Of a stretch of DNA of 44,707 nucleotides, positions 8,831-17,384 are shown one piece after another. The stretch comes from Cellulomonas sp. (GTDB taxonomy: Bacteria; Actinomycetota; Actinomycetes; Actinomycetales; Cellulomonadaceae). Under the pieces are notes generated by a model, which did not search any database, was not told the DNA's origin, and worked only from the letters and a program-made list of their open reading frames with translations. A program made the translations under genes and the position numbers. How positions within the stretch are numbered: the first letter of the stretch is position 1; each line of letters starts with the position of its first letter. Location of the stretch: assembly GCA_022013895.1 (NCBI GenBank), contig JAKLPK010000275.1:1-44707 (forward strand). Direction: 5' to 3'.

Positions 8831-10249
8831 ATGCCAGGTCGACCAGCGAAGCAGCCGAGTCCTCGATCCGGGACGAAGAAGCAGGCGCCGGCCGCGCGAC
8901 GTCAGGTCCCACCGGTGGCGCCTCGCCCGGGCGCCGGCGTGGACAGGCCCCCCGAGGGGAGCGCCTTCGGCCGGATCACGCCCGCCAACGTCGCGCCCGC
9001 CGGCGTCGCGCCAGTCGCGTGGCGACCAGCCCGCACGCGCCAGTCGGGCCCGTCCGACGCGGCCCCTCGCACGGCGGCGAAGCCTGCTGCCGTCCAACCG
9101 GGCCCCGCTCCCCTCGCCGCTGGTGACCGGCTACCGGTGCTGTCGAAGGTCGGCGGCGCCGCAGGGACCAGAGGTGCGCTGGAGTTCGTCAGCTTCAGGT
9201 CCCGCGCGCTCGCCGAGCTTCAGCCGCACGCTCTGGGGGTCACCTACTGGTTCGACCCGCCCGAGTCCGCCGGTTCGTTCAGCGTGGTCGTCCGCTTCGT
9301 CGGGCACCGGCTCGACGTCGAGGGCACGCGGGCTGCTGCAGACGACTTCGTCTCGGTGGCGTCGCTGCCCAGCATCAGGTCCGGGTCGGGCCGATCCGCC
9401 CTCACCCATCGGGTGCGAGGAGTCGCGGCGGGACGCTGGCACGTGACAGCGCAGGCGATGGCGGTCCCGGCGGGCGCGGCCCAGGGCGACGGTCTGCCCC
9501 TGCCCGCAGCGGAAGGAGTCGGGTCCACGACGTTCGCGCCCGTCGCAGGTGCCCGTGCGCCCGGGGTGGTGCTCGGGGCATGGCCCACCCTGGTCAGCGT
9601 CGGCGTGGTGCTTGCCCTGGTACTGCAGAGCCTGCTGGTCCGCGCGCACGGCCTTGCTCCCGTACGAGTGCTCATGCTCTCCCTCCTGGCCAGCGGGCTG
9701 GGTGCCATGGGGGCCAGGGGCTACTACCGGCTGACCCACCTGCGCGAGAGGGGCGGGCGTTGGCTCGCAGGCCTGAGTGTTCAGGGATTCGTCATCGTCG
9801 CTACTGCGACGTTCGTCGTGGGCGGCAGTCTGCTGGGCGTGGACATCGGCCACCTGCTCGACGCCACGGTGCCGGCCTTGCTCCTCGGACAGGCCGTAGG
9901 GCGCCTGGGCTGCCTGTTCGGCGGATGCTGCGCGGGAGTGCCGACGGACTCTCGTTGGGCACTCTGGTCCTCGGATCGCAGCGTCGGCACCCGGCGGGTG
10001 CCCGTTCAGCTCATGGAGTCGGCGGCGGCAGCATCACTCGCGGTCATCACCGGCCTTGTCGCGTGGCGCACCCCGCCGTCGTCGGCAGGGGTGCTCTTCG
10101 TGGTCGGCGTCGCTGCCTACGTGATCGTGCGACAGGTGCTCTTCCCGCTGCGCGGCGTGCCGCGAGCGACGCGGCACGGTCGCACGGTGACGCTCGCCGC
10201 CGCATCCCTCGTGCTCCTCGCCTCGCTCGTCGCGTGGACCCTCGCCTGA
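8831..10249 (+). CDS. Lgt-like membrane protein with N-terminal extension
   Basis: A 472-aa protein from the ATG at 8831, which has GGAGG 5 bases upstream (the GTG at 8825 overlaps that site). Residues 1-105 are Pro/Ala-rich and probably disordered. Residues 110-230 form a soluble beta-rich domain (VTYWFDPPESAGSFSVVVRF, HRVRGVAAGRWHVTAQAM). The rest is a multi-spanning domain like prolipoprotein diacylglyceryl transferase, with GQAVGRLGCLFGGCCAG at the place of the Lgt GRxGNF signature and PVQLMES near the substrate site. Cys-rich GCLFGGCC replaces the usual Asn. It may be a diverged diacylglyceryl transferase for envelope lipoproteins, or a family member with another acceptor. A direct-repeat box precedes it; a normal lgt is present at 26.9 kb. 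Confidence 0.75.
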   Translation: MPGRPAKQPSPRSGTKKQAPAARRQVPPVAPRPGAGVDRPPEGSAFGRITPANVAPAGVAPVAWRPARTRQSGPSDAAPRTAAKPAAVQPGPAPLAAGDRLPVLSKVGGAAGTRGALEFVSFRSRALAELQPHALGVTYWFDPPESAGSFSVVVRFVGHRLDVEGTRAAADDFVSVASLPSIRSGSGRSALTHRVRGVAAGRWHVTAQAMAVPAGAAQGDGLPLPAAEGVGSTTFAPVAGARAPGVVLGAWPTLVSVGVVLALVLQSLLVRAHGLAPVRVLMLSLLASGLGAMGARGYYRLTHLRERGGRWLAGLSVQGFVIVATATFVVGGSLLGVDIGHLLDATVPALLLGQAVGRLGCLFGGCCAGVPTDSRWALWSSDRSVGTRRVPVQLMESAAAASLAVITGLVAWRTPPSSAGVLFVVGVAAYVIVRQVLFPLRGVPRATRHGRTVTLAAASLVLLASLVAWTLA

Positions 10250-10337
10250 GGTCGACGGGACGATGACAACAGGCCCCGGGCGAGGGGGCCGACGTCGCCG
10301 AACCGGACCGGGACGGCGATCTCCTGGTCGGCGCCGG

Positions 10338-10805
10338 TCATAGCAGGACATCGACCAGGAGCTGCTGTCGCACCGTCAGTGCCACCGCCGCGACGCAACC
10401 GGCGACGAGGACCGCGCGCGATCGTCCGCGGAAGCCGCCTTCCACCGCGAGCCACCGTCGCGTCGCGAGACCGACCCCCGCCCGGAGCGTCATCACCGCG
10501 GCCCCGATCACGGCGAGCGGCCCGAGCGGGTTGTAGTACCAGGCCATCGCCCATCGGCCACGGGTGGTGAAGTACGCCGCCCGCGTACCCCCGCACAGGA
10601 AGTCCATGATCCCCAGTCGGTGGAGCGGGCCGTGCAGGTCCAGGACCGGCAGCCCCCAGATCGCCAGCGCCGACGACGCCAGCACCCCGCCGACGGCGAT
10701 GTAGGTGAAGGCGGCATACCTGTCGGTCGGTTCCCACCGCAACCGCGGCGCCCCCTGAGGAGACGATGCGGTCGCTGGGGAGTCGGCGGTCGGCATGCCG
10801 TCCAT
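10338..10805 (-). CDS. DUF2752 membrane protein
   Basis: A 155-aa membrane protein with about three helices (YIAVGGVLASSALAIWGL, NPLGPLAVIGAAVMTLRA, AVLVAGCVAAVALTV). The DUF2752 signature is present: FLCGGTRAAYFTTRGRW followed by AWYYNPLGP, in which the Cys-Gly-x-x-Arg-Ala part is family-typical. Function is unknown. It starts 15 bases after the lnt stop and has its own direct-repeat box inside the 3' end of lnt, so it may be transcribed both with and without lnt. It is convergent with the Lgt-like gene. Confidence 0.75.
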   Translation of the reverse strand: MDGMPTADSPATASSPQGAPRLRWEPTDRYAAFTYIAVGGVLASSALAIWGLPVLDLHGPLHRLGIMDFLCGGTRAAYFTTRGRWAMAWYYNPLGPLAVIGAAVMTLRAGVGLATRRWLAVEGGFRGRSRAVLVAGCVAAVALTVRQQLLVDVLL

Positions 10806-10819
10806 GATGTCGATCCTGG

Positions 10820-12439
10820 TCAGCCGGCTCGTCGAGATCCCATGAAGGTCCGGCGAAGTCTCGGCGAGCGCGCCCCACCGTGCGCACGGGCCGGCCGCCG
10901 AGCGCGCGTGGCGCGGATGCCTGCCGCCACTCCCGCGAGTGCCAGCACGACCACGACGATGACGACTCGGTCACCGATCCTGTCGGCTGGGGTCAAGCTG
11001 GTGCGCAGAGGGAGCTCCGCGAGCATCGTGTCGGAGGTGAACAGCGCAGTCTGTTGCTGGATCGTGCCGTCCGGACTGATCACCGCCGACACCCCGACGG
11101 TCGAGATCTGCACGGCGGCCCGGCCGTGCTCGACCGCCCGCAGCCGCGACATCGCCAGCTGCTGGGTGGACTCGGGGGTGCGACCGAACGAGGCGTTGTT
11201 CGTGGGGATGACGAGCAGCTCTGCCCCGTCGCGGACAGCGTCACGGACGAGGTCGTCGAAGGCGACCTCGAAGCAGATCACCGTGGCCAGCAGCACCGGC
11301 CGGCCCAGTCGCGGGGAGTCCAGCGGAACGACGGCTGACCGGGTCCCGGGCAGCATGTCCACCTGGACCCGGTCGACCTCGCTGGAGAACAGCCGGACGA
11401 GGCCACGCAGCGGGATGTACTCTCCGAACGGGGCGGGGCGCTGCTTGGCATAGGCGAACACCGGGCCGCGACCGGGTTGCCAGAGCAGCATCTCGTTGTA
11501 CCGGCCGGCGTCGGTGTACCGGTTGGTGCCCACCAGGATCGGCGCGCCGACCGACCGTGCGGCGGCGTCGATCGCGGCGGAGGCCGCGGAGTCTGCCCGC
11601 GGGTCGATGTCGGTGGCGTTCTCGGGCCACAGCACGACGTCGAGCCGACCGTCACCAACGGCTTCGCCGAGCGCGAGGGTACCGGCGACGTGGTTGTCCA
11701 GCACGGCGCGGGCACGGTCGGTGGCACCGGCGGCGGCGACGTCGCCCTGGACAGCTGCCAGACGCAGCGTCCCAGCTTCCGCCTCGTCAGCCAGGGGCAG
11801 AGCGGCACTCAGGAGCGGGAGTGTGACAACGACCCCGGCCGCGACGAGCGCGCTGCCGAGCCGGCGACCACGAACGGCGAGCCACGCCGAGGCGAGCAGG
11901 AACCCACTGGCCGCGACCGCGGCCGAGACCGCCGGGGCGCCACCGAGCCATGCGAGCCGCAGCAACGGTCCGTCGGTCTGGGAGAACGCCAGCCGCCCCC
12001 ACGGGAAGCCGCCGAACGGCCAGCCCGACCGCAGCTGCTCGGTGGCGACCCACAGCACGGCGAACGCAAGCACCGCCGACGGCCCATGACCGCCGAGCCG
12101 TGGTGCGCGCCGCGTCCAGGCCCACGCGGCGGTGCCGACGGCAAGGAGTGCGGCCTGCAGGGCTGCCAGCACCAGCCAGGGCAGCGGACCAGTGGCTTCG
12201 TCGGCCCACCTCAGGTGCGGGAGGAAGAAGGCCAGCCCCCACACGAGGCCGACCACCGCGCACCAACGCGGGGAGTCCCTGCGCAGAGCGAGAACCAGCA
12301 GGGCGACCCCCAGTGCCGCCATCGGCCACCACGACCGGTCGGGGAACGCGGTCTCGGTGACCAGGCCACCCGCTGTCGCTTGCGCCAGCGTCGTCCATCG
12401 CGAGGGCACAGCCGTGCTCTGGCCGACGCTCGACCCCAC
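10820..12439 (-). CDS. lnt: Apolipoprotein N-acyltransferase
   Basis: A 539-aa integral membrane enzyme that adds the third acyl chain to lipoproteins. The first 200 residues contain about six transmembrane helices (AALGVALLVLAL, LVLAALQAALLAVGTAAW, VLAFAVLWVATEQL). The nitrilase-like domain follows: LAAVQGDV, then VVLWPENATDID with the catalytic Glu, AKQRPAPFGEYIPLR with the Lys region, and TVICFEVAFDDLVRD with the catalytic Cys. A last helix (VVIVVVVLALAGVAAGI) ends the protein, as in Lnt. Start is GTG at 12439. It lies 46 bases after the YHS gene and 15 before DUF2752. Confidence 0.92.
   Translation of the reverse strand: MGSSVGQSTAVPSRWTTLAQATAGGLVTETAFPDRSWWPMAALGVALLVLALRRDSPRWCAVVGLVWGLAFFLPHLRWADEATGPLPWLVLAALQAALLAVGTAAWAWTRRAPRLGGHGPSAVLAFAVLWVATEQLRSGWPFGGFPWGRLAFSQTDGPLLRLAWLGGAPAVSAAVAASGFLLASAWLAVRGRRLGSALVAAGVVVTLPLLSAALPLADEAEAGTLRLAAVQGDVAAAGATDRARAVLDNHVAGTLALGEAVGDGRLDVVLWPENATDIDPRADSAASAAIDAAARSVGAPILVGTNRYTDAGRYNEMLLWQPGRGPVFAYAKQRPAPFGEYIPLRGLVRLFSSEVDRVQVDMLPGTRSAVVPLDSPRLGRPVLLATVICFEVAFDDLVRDAVRDGAELLVIPTNNASFGRTPESTQQLAMSRLRAVEHGRAAVQISTVGVSAVISPDGTIQQQTALFTSDTMLAELPLRTSLTPADRIGDRVVIVVVVLALAGVAAGIRATRARRPARAHGGARSPRLRRTFMGSRRAG
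10836..10857 (-). promoter_or_regulatory. 11-bp direct-repeat box before DUF2752 gene
   Basis: On the minus strand TTCGCCGGACC directly followed by TTCATGGGATC, within the last codons of lnt and 31 bases before the DUF2752 start. A weaker third unit (CTCGCCGAGAC) lies just upstream. Confidence 0.6.
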
Positions 12440-12485
12440 TACCTGTGGACCTCGCCGTGGGGCATGCGGTCGGCGGCGCGGGGTG

Positions 12486-12671
12486 TCAGTGGCTTGCGTA
12501 ATGGTCGGGGTTGGTGTCGAAGGTGGCAGCGCATCCGTGCGAGCAGAATAAGAACGTCCTGCCGCTGCGCTCGCGGCCGGCGGCCGCGCTCGCCGGGTCG
12601 ACCTTCATCCCGCAGACCGGGTCGACGACCTTGGCTGTGGTGCCCGGGGTGTGGTCCTTGTGGTGGCGCAT
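12486..12671 (-). CDS. Small YHS-domain metal-binding protein
   Basis: A 61-aa protein made almost entirely of one YHS domain: VDPVCGMKVDP, then GRTFLFCSHGCAATFDTNPDHY, with the paired cysteines that bind metal in this family. The start ATG at 12671 has GAGGAG 6 bases upstream. The N-terminal His run (MRHHKDH) and even the ribosome-site region match those of the YHS segment at the end of CopA (17698-17895), so the two are duplicates. Here the protein stands alone. It probably buffers or delivers copper in the cytoplasm. Confidence 0.88.
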   Translation of the reverse strand: MRHHKDHTPGTTAKVVDPVCGMKVDPASAAAGRERSGRTFLFCSHGCAATFDTNPDHYASH

Positions 12672-12789
12672 CGGGTTCTCCTCTTCCTTGTGCTTGCTCG
12701 CGAGCTCGAGCATCGGTGGGCCGGGGTCCTCGGGTGGGCTCGAGCCATACGCGCCGGCGGCGGCTCGGCGGCCAGTTGACGGGTGCGCC

Positions 12790-13809
12790 TCACGCGGCAT
12801 CCTTCTGGGCCGGGCCAGCACACGTGTCGCGAGCCGGGCCGCCACCGCGCGCGCTCGCCTCGCCCTGCAGGATCGGCGCGACGTCTGGTCGGTCCGCCGG
12901 GGACCGCCTCGACATGCCGCCGGGACGCTGGGCGATCCACATGGCGACCAGAACCACGGCCAGTCCGACCGACATCCGCCCGGTCGGACGTTCGCCGACG
13001 ACGACCGCAGCCAGGCCCAGGCCCACAACGGGGACGAGCAGGGTCCAGGCGGCGAGCTGGTCGAGACGCGCGTGCCGGACCTCGGTGAACCAGGCCACGG
13101 AGGTCGCTGCTGTGCCCACCAGGCCGAGGAATGCCAAAGAGAAGACGAACCGGGCGGTCCACGCGATCTGAGGCGCCCCCTCCGTCACGGCTGCCCAGGC
13201 CGCCAGCGCCGTCCCACCGATGATCAGGTGCCACCCGCTGGCGACCATGACGTCGACGCCCCCCAGCCGCCGGAACAGGAGGGTGCCGGTGGTCGTCGCC
13301 GCGGCCGCGCCGAGAGACAGACCCGCACCCGCGCCGCCGCCGGCGGCCGACGCGACCACGGCGAGGCCGACAAGGCCGAGGAAGAGCGCCACGGTGGTCG
13401 ACCTCGTCGGGCGTTCTCGGTACAGCCACCACGCGGGCAGCAGGATGAGCAACGGCTGGGCGTTGGCCAGAACCGCCGCTGTCCCCTTCGCCCCGCCCGC
13501 GGCGCCGGCGAACATGGCGCCCAGGGCAAGCGTGACGTTGACGAGCCCGAGCAGTGCGATCAGCGCCCAGGACCGCCGTGAGCGTGGCATCGGCCGGTGC
13601 TGCGCGCCGCCCAGGAGGACGAGCGCGCCGCCGGCCACCAGCGCGCGTAGTGCTGCGAACCACAGGACCGGAGCGTCCCGCAGACCCCAACCGATGGCCA
13701 CGAAGCACGCGCCCCAGGCGGCGGTCACCCAGACCATCCGTCCCGTCTTGGGCCGACGCGCCGAGGCGACCGCTCTCGCCGGCGACCGGTCTCGCAGCCT
13801 AGTGACCAC
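12790..13809 (-). CDS. EamA/DMT-family transporter
   Basis: A 339-aa protein with two EamA repeats and about ten helices: WVTAAWGACFVAIGWGL, PVLWFAALRALVAGGALVL, GTAAVLANAQPLLILLPAWWL in the first; VASGWHLIIGGTALAAW, GTAATSVAWFTEV and LAAWTLLVPVVGLGLAAVVVGERP in the second. The substrate is unknown; members export amino acids or other metabolites. The GTG start at 13809 overlaps the end of the small membrane gene upstream. The last 30 residues are polar and run into the region before the YHS gene. Confidence 0.85.
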   Translation of the reverse strand: MVTRLRDRSPARAVASARRPKTGRMVWVTAAWGACFVAIGWGLRDAPVLWFAALRALVAGGALVLLGGAQHRPMPRSRRSWALIALLGLVNVTLALGAMFAGAAGGAKGTAAVLANAQPLLILLPAWWLYRERPTRSTTVALFLGLVGLAVVASAAGGGAGAGLSLGAAAATTTGTLLFRRLGGVDVMVASGWHLIIGGTALAAWAAVTEGAPQIAWTARFVFSLAFLGLVGTAATSVAWFTEVRHARLDQLAAWTLLVPVVGLGLAAVVVGERPTGRMSVGLAVVLVAMWIAQRPGGMSRRSPADRPDVAPILQGEASARGGGPARDTCAGPAQKDAA

Positions 13810-14026
13810 GAGGCATCGCCAGCATCACGAGCGTCATGAGGGCAACGCACACCACTGCGAAGGCGACCGTGCCGACGCTCGCCGTCCCGGACACGAGCAG
13901 GGCCGCGACGACCACGAGCATCGGGACGCAGCAGGCAAGCATCAGCCACCGGTGGCCGTGGCGGCGCCCGGGGCCCGACGCCGGGTCTCCGTCGGGACGG
14001 GCGGAGCCGTCGGCACGCCTCCTCAC
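13799..14026 (-). CDS. Small two-helix membrane protein
   Basis: A 75-aa protein: an Arg/Gly-rich head (MRRRADGSARPDGD) then two hydrophobic segments, WLMLACCVPMLVVVAALLVSG and VAFAVVCVALMTLVMLAM, ending in RGH. The adjacent cysteines CC in helix 1 and the terminal Met/His are reminiscent of small membrane proteins next to copper genes, such as DUF2933, but I cannot assign a family. It overlaps the upstream DUF2892 gene by 4 bases (ATGA) and the downstream EamA gene by 11. Confidence 0.7.
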   Translation of the reverse strand: MRRRADGSARPDGDPASGPGRRHGHRWLMLACCVPMLVVVAALLVSGTASVGTVAFAVVCVALMTLVMLAMPRGH

Positions 14027-14292
14027 GGGGTCCGCTCGCCTGCACGCCGATCGAGGGACGACGGGACGTGGCCGAGCCTTGCGTACAGGGGGCAGTGACC
14101 GGTGGCGCCCGTGACCAGGAGGTCCAGACCCGCCAGGACCAGGAGGATCTCCAGTACGACGGACAAGGTGGAGCTGGCACTGGTCAGCAGCACGACACCA
14201 CCGACGGCGCCGACGAGCCCGACGACGACCCGGCCGGCACGTTCTTGCAGCGTGATGTTGACTCTTGAGCCGAGGCGTCGCGAGATGCTCAC
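14023..14292 (-). CDS. DUF2892 inner-membrane protein
   Basis: An 89-aa protein with the DUF2892 pattern: ERAGRVVVGLVGAVGGVVLL (helix 1), LSVVLEILLVLAGLDLLVTG (helix 2), then TGHCPLYARLG with the family-typical Cys-Pro. Function is unknown; relatives occur beside rhodanese and sulfur or metal genes. Start is GTG at 14292. It lies 28 bases after the 140-aa membrane gene and overlaps the next gene by ATGA, so it belongs to one operon with them. Confidence 0.8.
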   Translation of the reverse strand: MSISRRLGSRVNITLQERAGRVVVGLVGAVGGVVLLTSASSTLSVVLEILLVLAGLDLLVTGATGHCPLYARLGHVPSSLDRRAGERTP

Positions 14293-14320
14293 GAGGGTGC
14301 GTCTTCCTGTCGTCGGGATG

Positions 14321-14743
14321 TCAGTGGTGCTGGTCGTGCCCGGTGCGTGTCTCCGACTGGCCCGGGCTCGGCGACCCGGGGTCGTCGCCGCGGATCACCG
14401 GGCCGAGGACCGTGGTGGACACGACGAACGCGACCGCGAAGACGGCCAGCGCCACGGCCGGCGCCCACCAGGAGTGGAACCGCCGACGCAGCTTGACGAG
14501 CATCGGGACAGCAGCGAGCAGTCCGAGGGCGCCGAACAGGACGGTGCCGCCGCTGCCGGCGATCAGGGCGGTGCCGACCAGCGGTCCGACATGGTGCAGG
14601 ACGTGGGGCGCGATGCCGACCACCACGCCGGTCGCTCCACTGATGGCGGTCCAGACCGTTCGCAGCGGCCCGCGCCGGGGACTCCGGCCGGAGACGTGCG
14701 CGGTATCGGCGGGCAGCCGGTCGGTGTCGCTCATGACATCCAT
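14321..14743 (-). CDS. Hypothetical membrane protein, first gene of operon
   Basis: 140 aa from the ATG at 14743 (MDVMSDTDR). The ORF track extends it to 14824, but that would put the direct-repeat box inside the coding region, so the shorter start is preferred. It has about three helices (GATGVVVGIAPHVLHHVGPLVG, GGTVLFGALGLLAAVPML, WAPAVALAVFAVAFVVSTTV) and a His-containing tail (TGHDQHH). His residues sit in the first helix (HVLHH). Function is unknown; the setting suggests a role in metal handling. The operon runs on through DUF2892, the 75-aa protein, EamA and perhaps YHS, lnt and DUF2752. Confidence 0.75.
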   Translation of the reverse strand: MDVMSDTDRLPADTAHVSGRSPRRGPLRTVWTAISGATGVVVGIAPHVLHHVGPLVGTALIAGSGGTVLFGALGLLAAVPMLVKLRRRFHSWWAPAVALAVFAVAFVVSTTVLGPVIRGDDPGSPSPGQSETRTGHDQHH

Positions 14744-14773
14744 CGTCCGGGACCTTGCCTGCGGGTTGGTCGA

Positions 14774-14795
14774 GGTCTGCTGAAGGTCCCGTGAA
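14774..14795 (-). promoter_or_regulatory. 11-bp direct-repeat box before membrane-protein operon
   Basis: On the minus strand TTCACGGGACC directly followed by TTCAGCAGACC; both halves fit the consensus well. It lies 31 bases before the ATG at 14743. Confidence 0.65.
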
Positions 14796-14858
14796 ATCTC
14801 CCCGGCCCAGCCCGACCCTGCCAACCGGGCCCGGACGGTGTCCGGTCCGCCCCGCAGG

Positions 14859-17258
14859 TCATGATGCGCCAGGCAGCCGGAGCCGCCGCAGGAGCAGTGC
14901 GTTCACGGTGACGATCAACGTCGAGCCGGACATCGTCAGGGCGGCGATCTCGGGTCGCAGCCACAGGCCGAAGGCCGGGAAGAACACCCCGGCAGCGATC
15001 GGCAGGGCGATCGCGTTGTAGCCGATGGCCCAGGCGAGGTTCTGGTGCTCCTTGCGCACGGTGCCCCGCCCGATCCGCAGCGCGGTGGGCACGCCGAGCG
15101 GGTCGGAGCGCATCAGGACGAGGTCGGCGGTCTCGATCGCCACGTCGGTGCCGGCGCCGATGGCTATCCCCAGGTCCGCGGTGGCCAGGGCGGGGGCGTC
15201 GTTCACACCGTCGCCGACCATCGCCACACGTCTGCCGTCCGCCTGCAGCGCTGCGACCTTGGCGGCCTTGTCCTGCGGCAGGACCTCGGCGATGACGGTG
15301 TCGATGCCCAGCTGGTCGGCGATCCGCCGGGCGGTCGCCCGATTGTCGCCGGTGAGCATGGCGACGCTGACGCCGGTCTCGTGCAGCGCGGCGACTGCTG
15401 CCGCAGCAGTCGGGCGCGGCGCGTCAGCGAGGGCGATCACCCCGATGGCACGCCCGTCCACCGCGACGAGCACGGCGGTGCGACCGGCGGCGGCCAGCCC
15501 GTCGCGTCGCTCCGCCAGGGCACCGAGCTCGACTCCTTCGTCCGTCAGGAGGAGCGGGTTGCCCACCAGGACGCGGCGTCCGTCGACACTCGCGGCCGCG
15601 CCGTGCCCCGGCACGTTGCGGAACCCGATCGCCTGCCGGACCGGGGCGAGTCGCGCCGTGGCGTGCTGGTCGATGGCCCGGGCCAAGGGGTGCTCGGACT
15701 CGCGTTCGACCGCGGCCGCCAGGCTCAACAGCTCCAGCTCGTCCACGCCGTCGACCACGACGTCGGTGACCTCCGGTTCACCCTTGGTGAGGGTGCCCGT
15801 CTTGTCCATGATCACCGTGTCGATCTGGGCGGCGGTCTCCAGCGCGGTGGCGTTCTTGAACAGGACACCACGCTGGGCGCCCAGCCCGGTGCCGACCATG
15901 ATCGCGGTGGGGGTGGCCAGACCGAGCGCGTCAGGGCAGGTGATGACGACGACGGTGATCGCGAACAGCATCGCCTGCGCGAGCCCGGCTCCGGCGAGCA
16001 TCCACACGATGAAGGTGACCGCGCCGCCGACCAGCGCGACCAGGACGAGCCAGAACGCCGCCCGGTCGGCCAGCCGCTGCCCGGGGGCCTTGGAGTTCTG
16101 CGCCTGCTGGACGAGGTTGACGATCTGGGCCAGCGTGGTGTCCGCGCCGACCTTGGTGGCCCTGGCGCGCAAGGTGCCGGTGGTGTTGATCGACGCCCCG
16201 ATCAACGGTTGCCCGGGAGCTTTGGGCACGGGCAGCGACTCGCCGGTCACCATCGACTCGTCGACCTCGGACTCGCCCTCCTCGACGAGTGCGTCGACGG
16301 GGATCTTCGCGCCCGGCCGGATGAGCAGCGGGTCGCCGACCGCGACCTCGTCCGTCGCCACCTCGACCGGGGACCCGTCGCGCATGATCACCGCCCTGGG
16401 GGGTGCCAGCTGCAGCAGGGTGCGCACCGCGTCGTTCGCACCGCCACGGGCGCGCATCTCCAGCCAGTGCCCGAGCAGGACGAACGTGGTGAGCACGGTG
16501 GCGGCCTCGTAGAAGACCTCACCGCCGCCGGTCAACGTGACCGCAAGGCTGTAGACCCAGCCCGCGCCGACGGCGACGGCCACCAGGACCATCATGTCCA
16601 GGGTCCTGGCCCGCAGAGCCCGCACCGCCCCGTCGAAGAAGACCCACGCCGAGTAGAGGACCACCGGCAGCGAGGCGATCAGCGAGAACACGTCATCACG
16701 CAGGCCGAACGGCGCCGGGACGGTGAAGCCGATCACCTCCCGCCCGATCGGCGACCACAGCAGCACGACGACCGAGACGACCGCAGCGACGAGGAACCGG
16801 TTGCGCATGTCGCGCACCATGTCGGCCATCGACCCACCACCGTGGTGGCCGCCGTGGCCCATTGCGTCCTGCGCGCTCCGGGGCGCCTCCGGTCCGGCGT
16901 GCGTCTCGTGGCCCGCGCTGGGGTCGTGACCCGCGGGCAGCATGTGCCCGGCGTGGCCCTCATGAGGAACGCTCGTCGGGGTGGCGGTGAGGTGGCCGGT
17001 GCGCGGCTCTGCGGTCGGGTCGCACAGATGCTCGGGCACGGACTGGCCTGCGCAGTGGTAGCCGCACTCGCGCACCCAGGTCGTCAGCTCCGCGACCGAG
17101 GTGAGGGCCGGGTCGTAGCTGACCGTCGCAGTCTGCGTCGCGGCGTTGGCCGCGACGTCGATGACGCCCGGTCTGCGCCGCAGGTACCGCTGGATGACTG
17201 GCTCCGAGGTGGCCCAGTGCAGGCCGGTGACGTCGAGCACCGCTGTCTGTCGAGGCAT
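14859..17258 (-). CDS. CopB-like copper P-type ATPase with CPD motif
   Basis: A 799-aa P1B ATPase from the ATG at 17258, with GAAGGG upstream. Residues 1-65 resemble an HMA domain without the CxxC pair (VTGLHWATSEPVIQ). A His-rich segment follows (HEGHAGHML, MGHGGHHGGG), as in CopB-type pumps. TGE, DKTGTLTKGEP, the SEHPLA nucleotide site and GDGVNDAPAL are intact. The membrane metal motif is TCPDALGLATP, so CPD replaces the CPC or CPH of most copper pumps, and helix 8 has TMSGSTLIVTVNA as in CopB. It should move copper or a related ion out of the cytoplasm. The gene follows csoR by 126 bases and is probably part of the copA-csoR operon. Confidence 0.9.
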   Translation of the reverse strand: MPRQTAVLDVTGLHWATSEPVIQRYLRRRPGVIDVAANAATQTATVSYDPALTSVAELTTWVRECGYHCAGQSVPEHLCDPTAEPRTGHLTATPTSVPHEGHAGHMLPAGHDPSAGHETHAGPEAPRSAQDAMGHGGHHGGGSMADMVRDMRNRFLVAAVVSVVVLLWSPIGREVIGFTVPAPFGLRDDVFSLIASLPVVLYSAWVFFDGAVRALRARTLDMMVLVAVAVGAGWVYSLAVTLTGGGEVFYEAATVLTTFVLLGHWLEMRARGGANDAVRTLLQLAPPRAVIMRDGSPVEVATDEVAVGDPLLIRPGAKIPVDALVEEGESEVDESMVTGESLPVPKAPGQPLIGASINTTGTLRARATKVGADTTLAQIVNLVQQAQNSKAPGQRLADRAAFWLVLVALVGGAVTFIVWMLAGAGLAQAMLFAITVVVITCPDALGLATPTAIMVGTGLGAQRGVLFKNATALETAAQIDTVIMDKTGTLTKGEPEVTDVVVDGVDELELLSLAAAVERESEHPLARAIDQHATARLAPVRQAIGFRNVPGHGAAASVDGRRVLVGNPLLLTDEGVELGALAERRDGLAAAGRTAVLVAVDGRAIGVIALADAPRPTAAAAVAALHETGVSVAMLTGDNRATARRIADQLGIDTVIAEVLPQDKAAKVAALQADGRRVAMVGDGVNDAPALATADLGIAIGAGTDVAIETADLVLMRSDPLGVPTALRIGRGTVRKEHQNLAWAIGYNAIALPIAAGVFFPAFGLWLRPEIAALTMSGSTLIVTVNALLLRRLRLPGAS

Positions 17259-17384
17259 CCGATTCACACCCTTCTCGTCTCGTCGTGCCTTCGTCTGTCG
17301 TGCTGGTGACGGCTTGCCGCTCCGCAGGTGCTGTCCGACCCCGGCGCTCGTTCCCACGATGGGTCGCGGGGAACGAGCGCCGGG

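Noticed and set aside
11477-13171. 564-aa plus-strand ORF across lnt, YHS and EamA genes
   Set aside because: It crosses several real genes on the opposite strand and has low-complexity Arg/Pro content.
13799-14292. Possible tRNA or other stable RNA in the small-gene cluster
   Set aside because: The sequence is fully explained by two overlapping small membrane protein genes; no cloverleaf was seen.
15045-17309. 754-aa plus-strand ORF opposite the CPD ATPase
   Set aside because: Shadow of a strongly conserved P-type ATPase on the other strand; composition is Gln/His/Arg/Gly-rich without domains.
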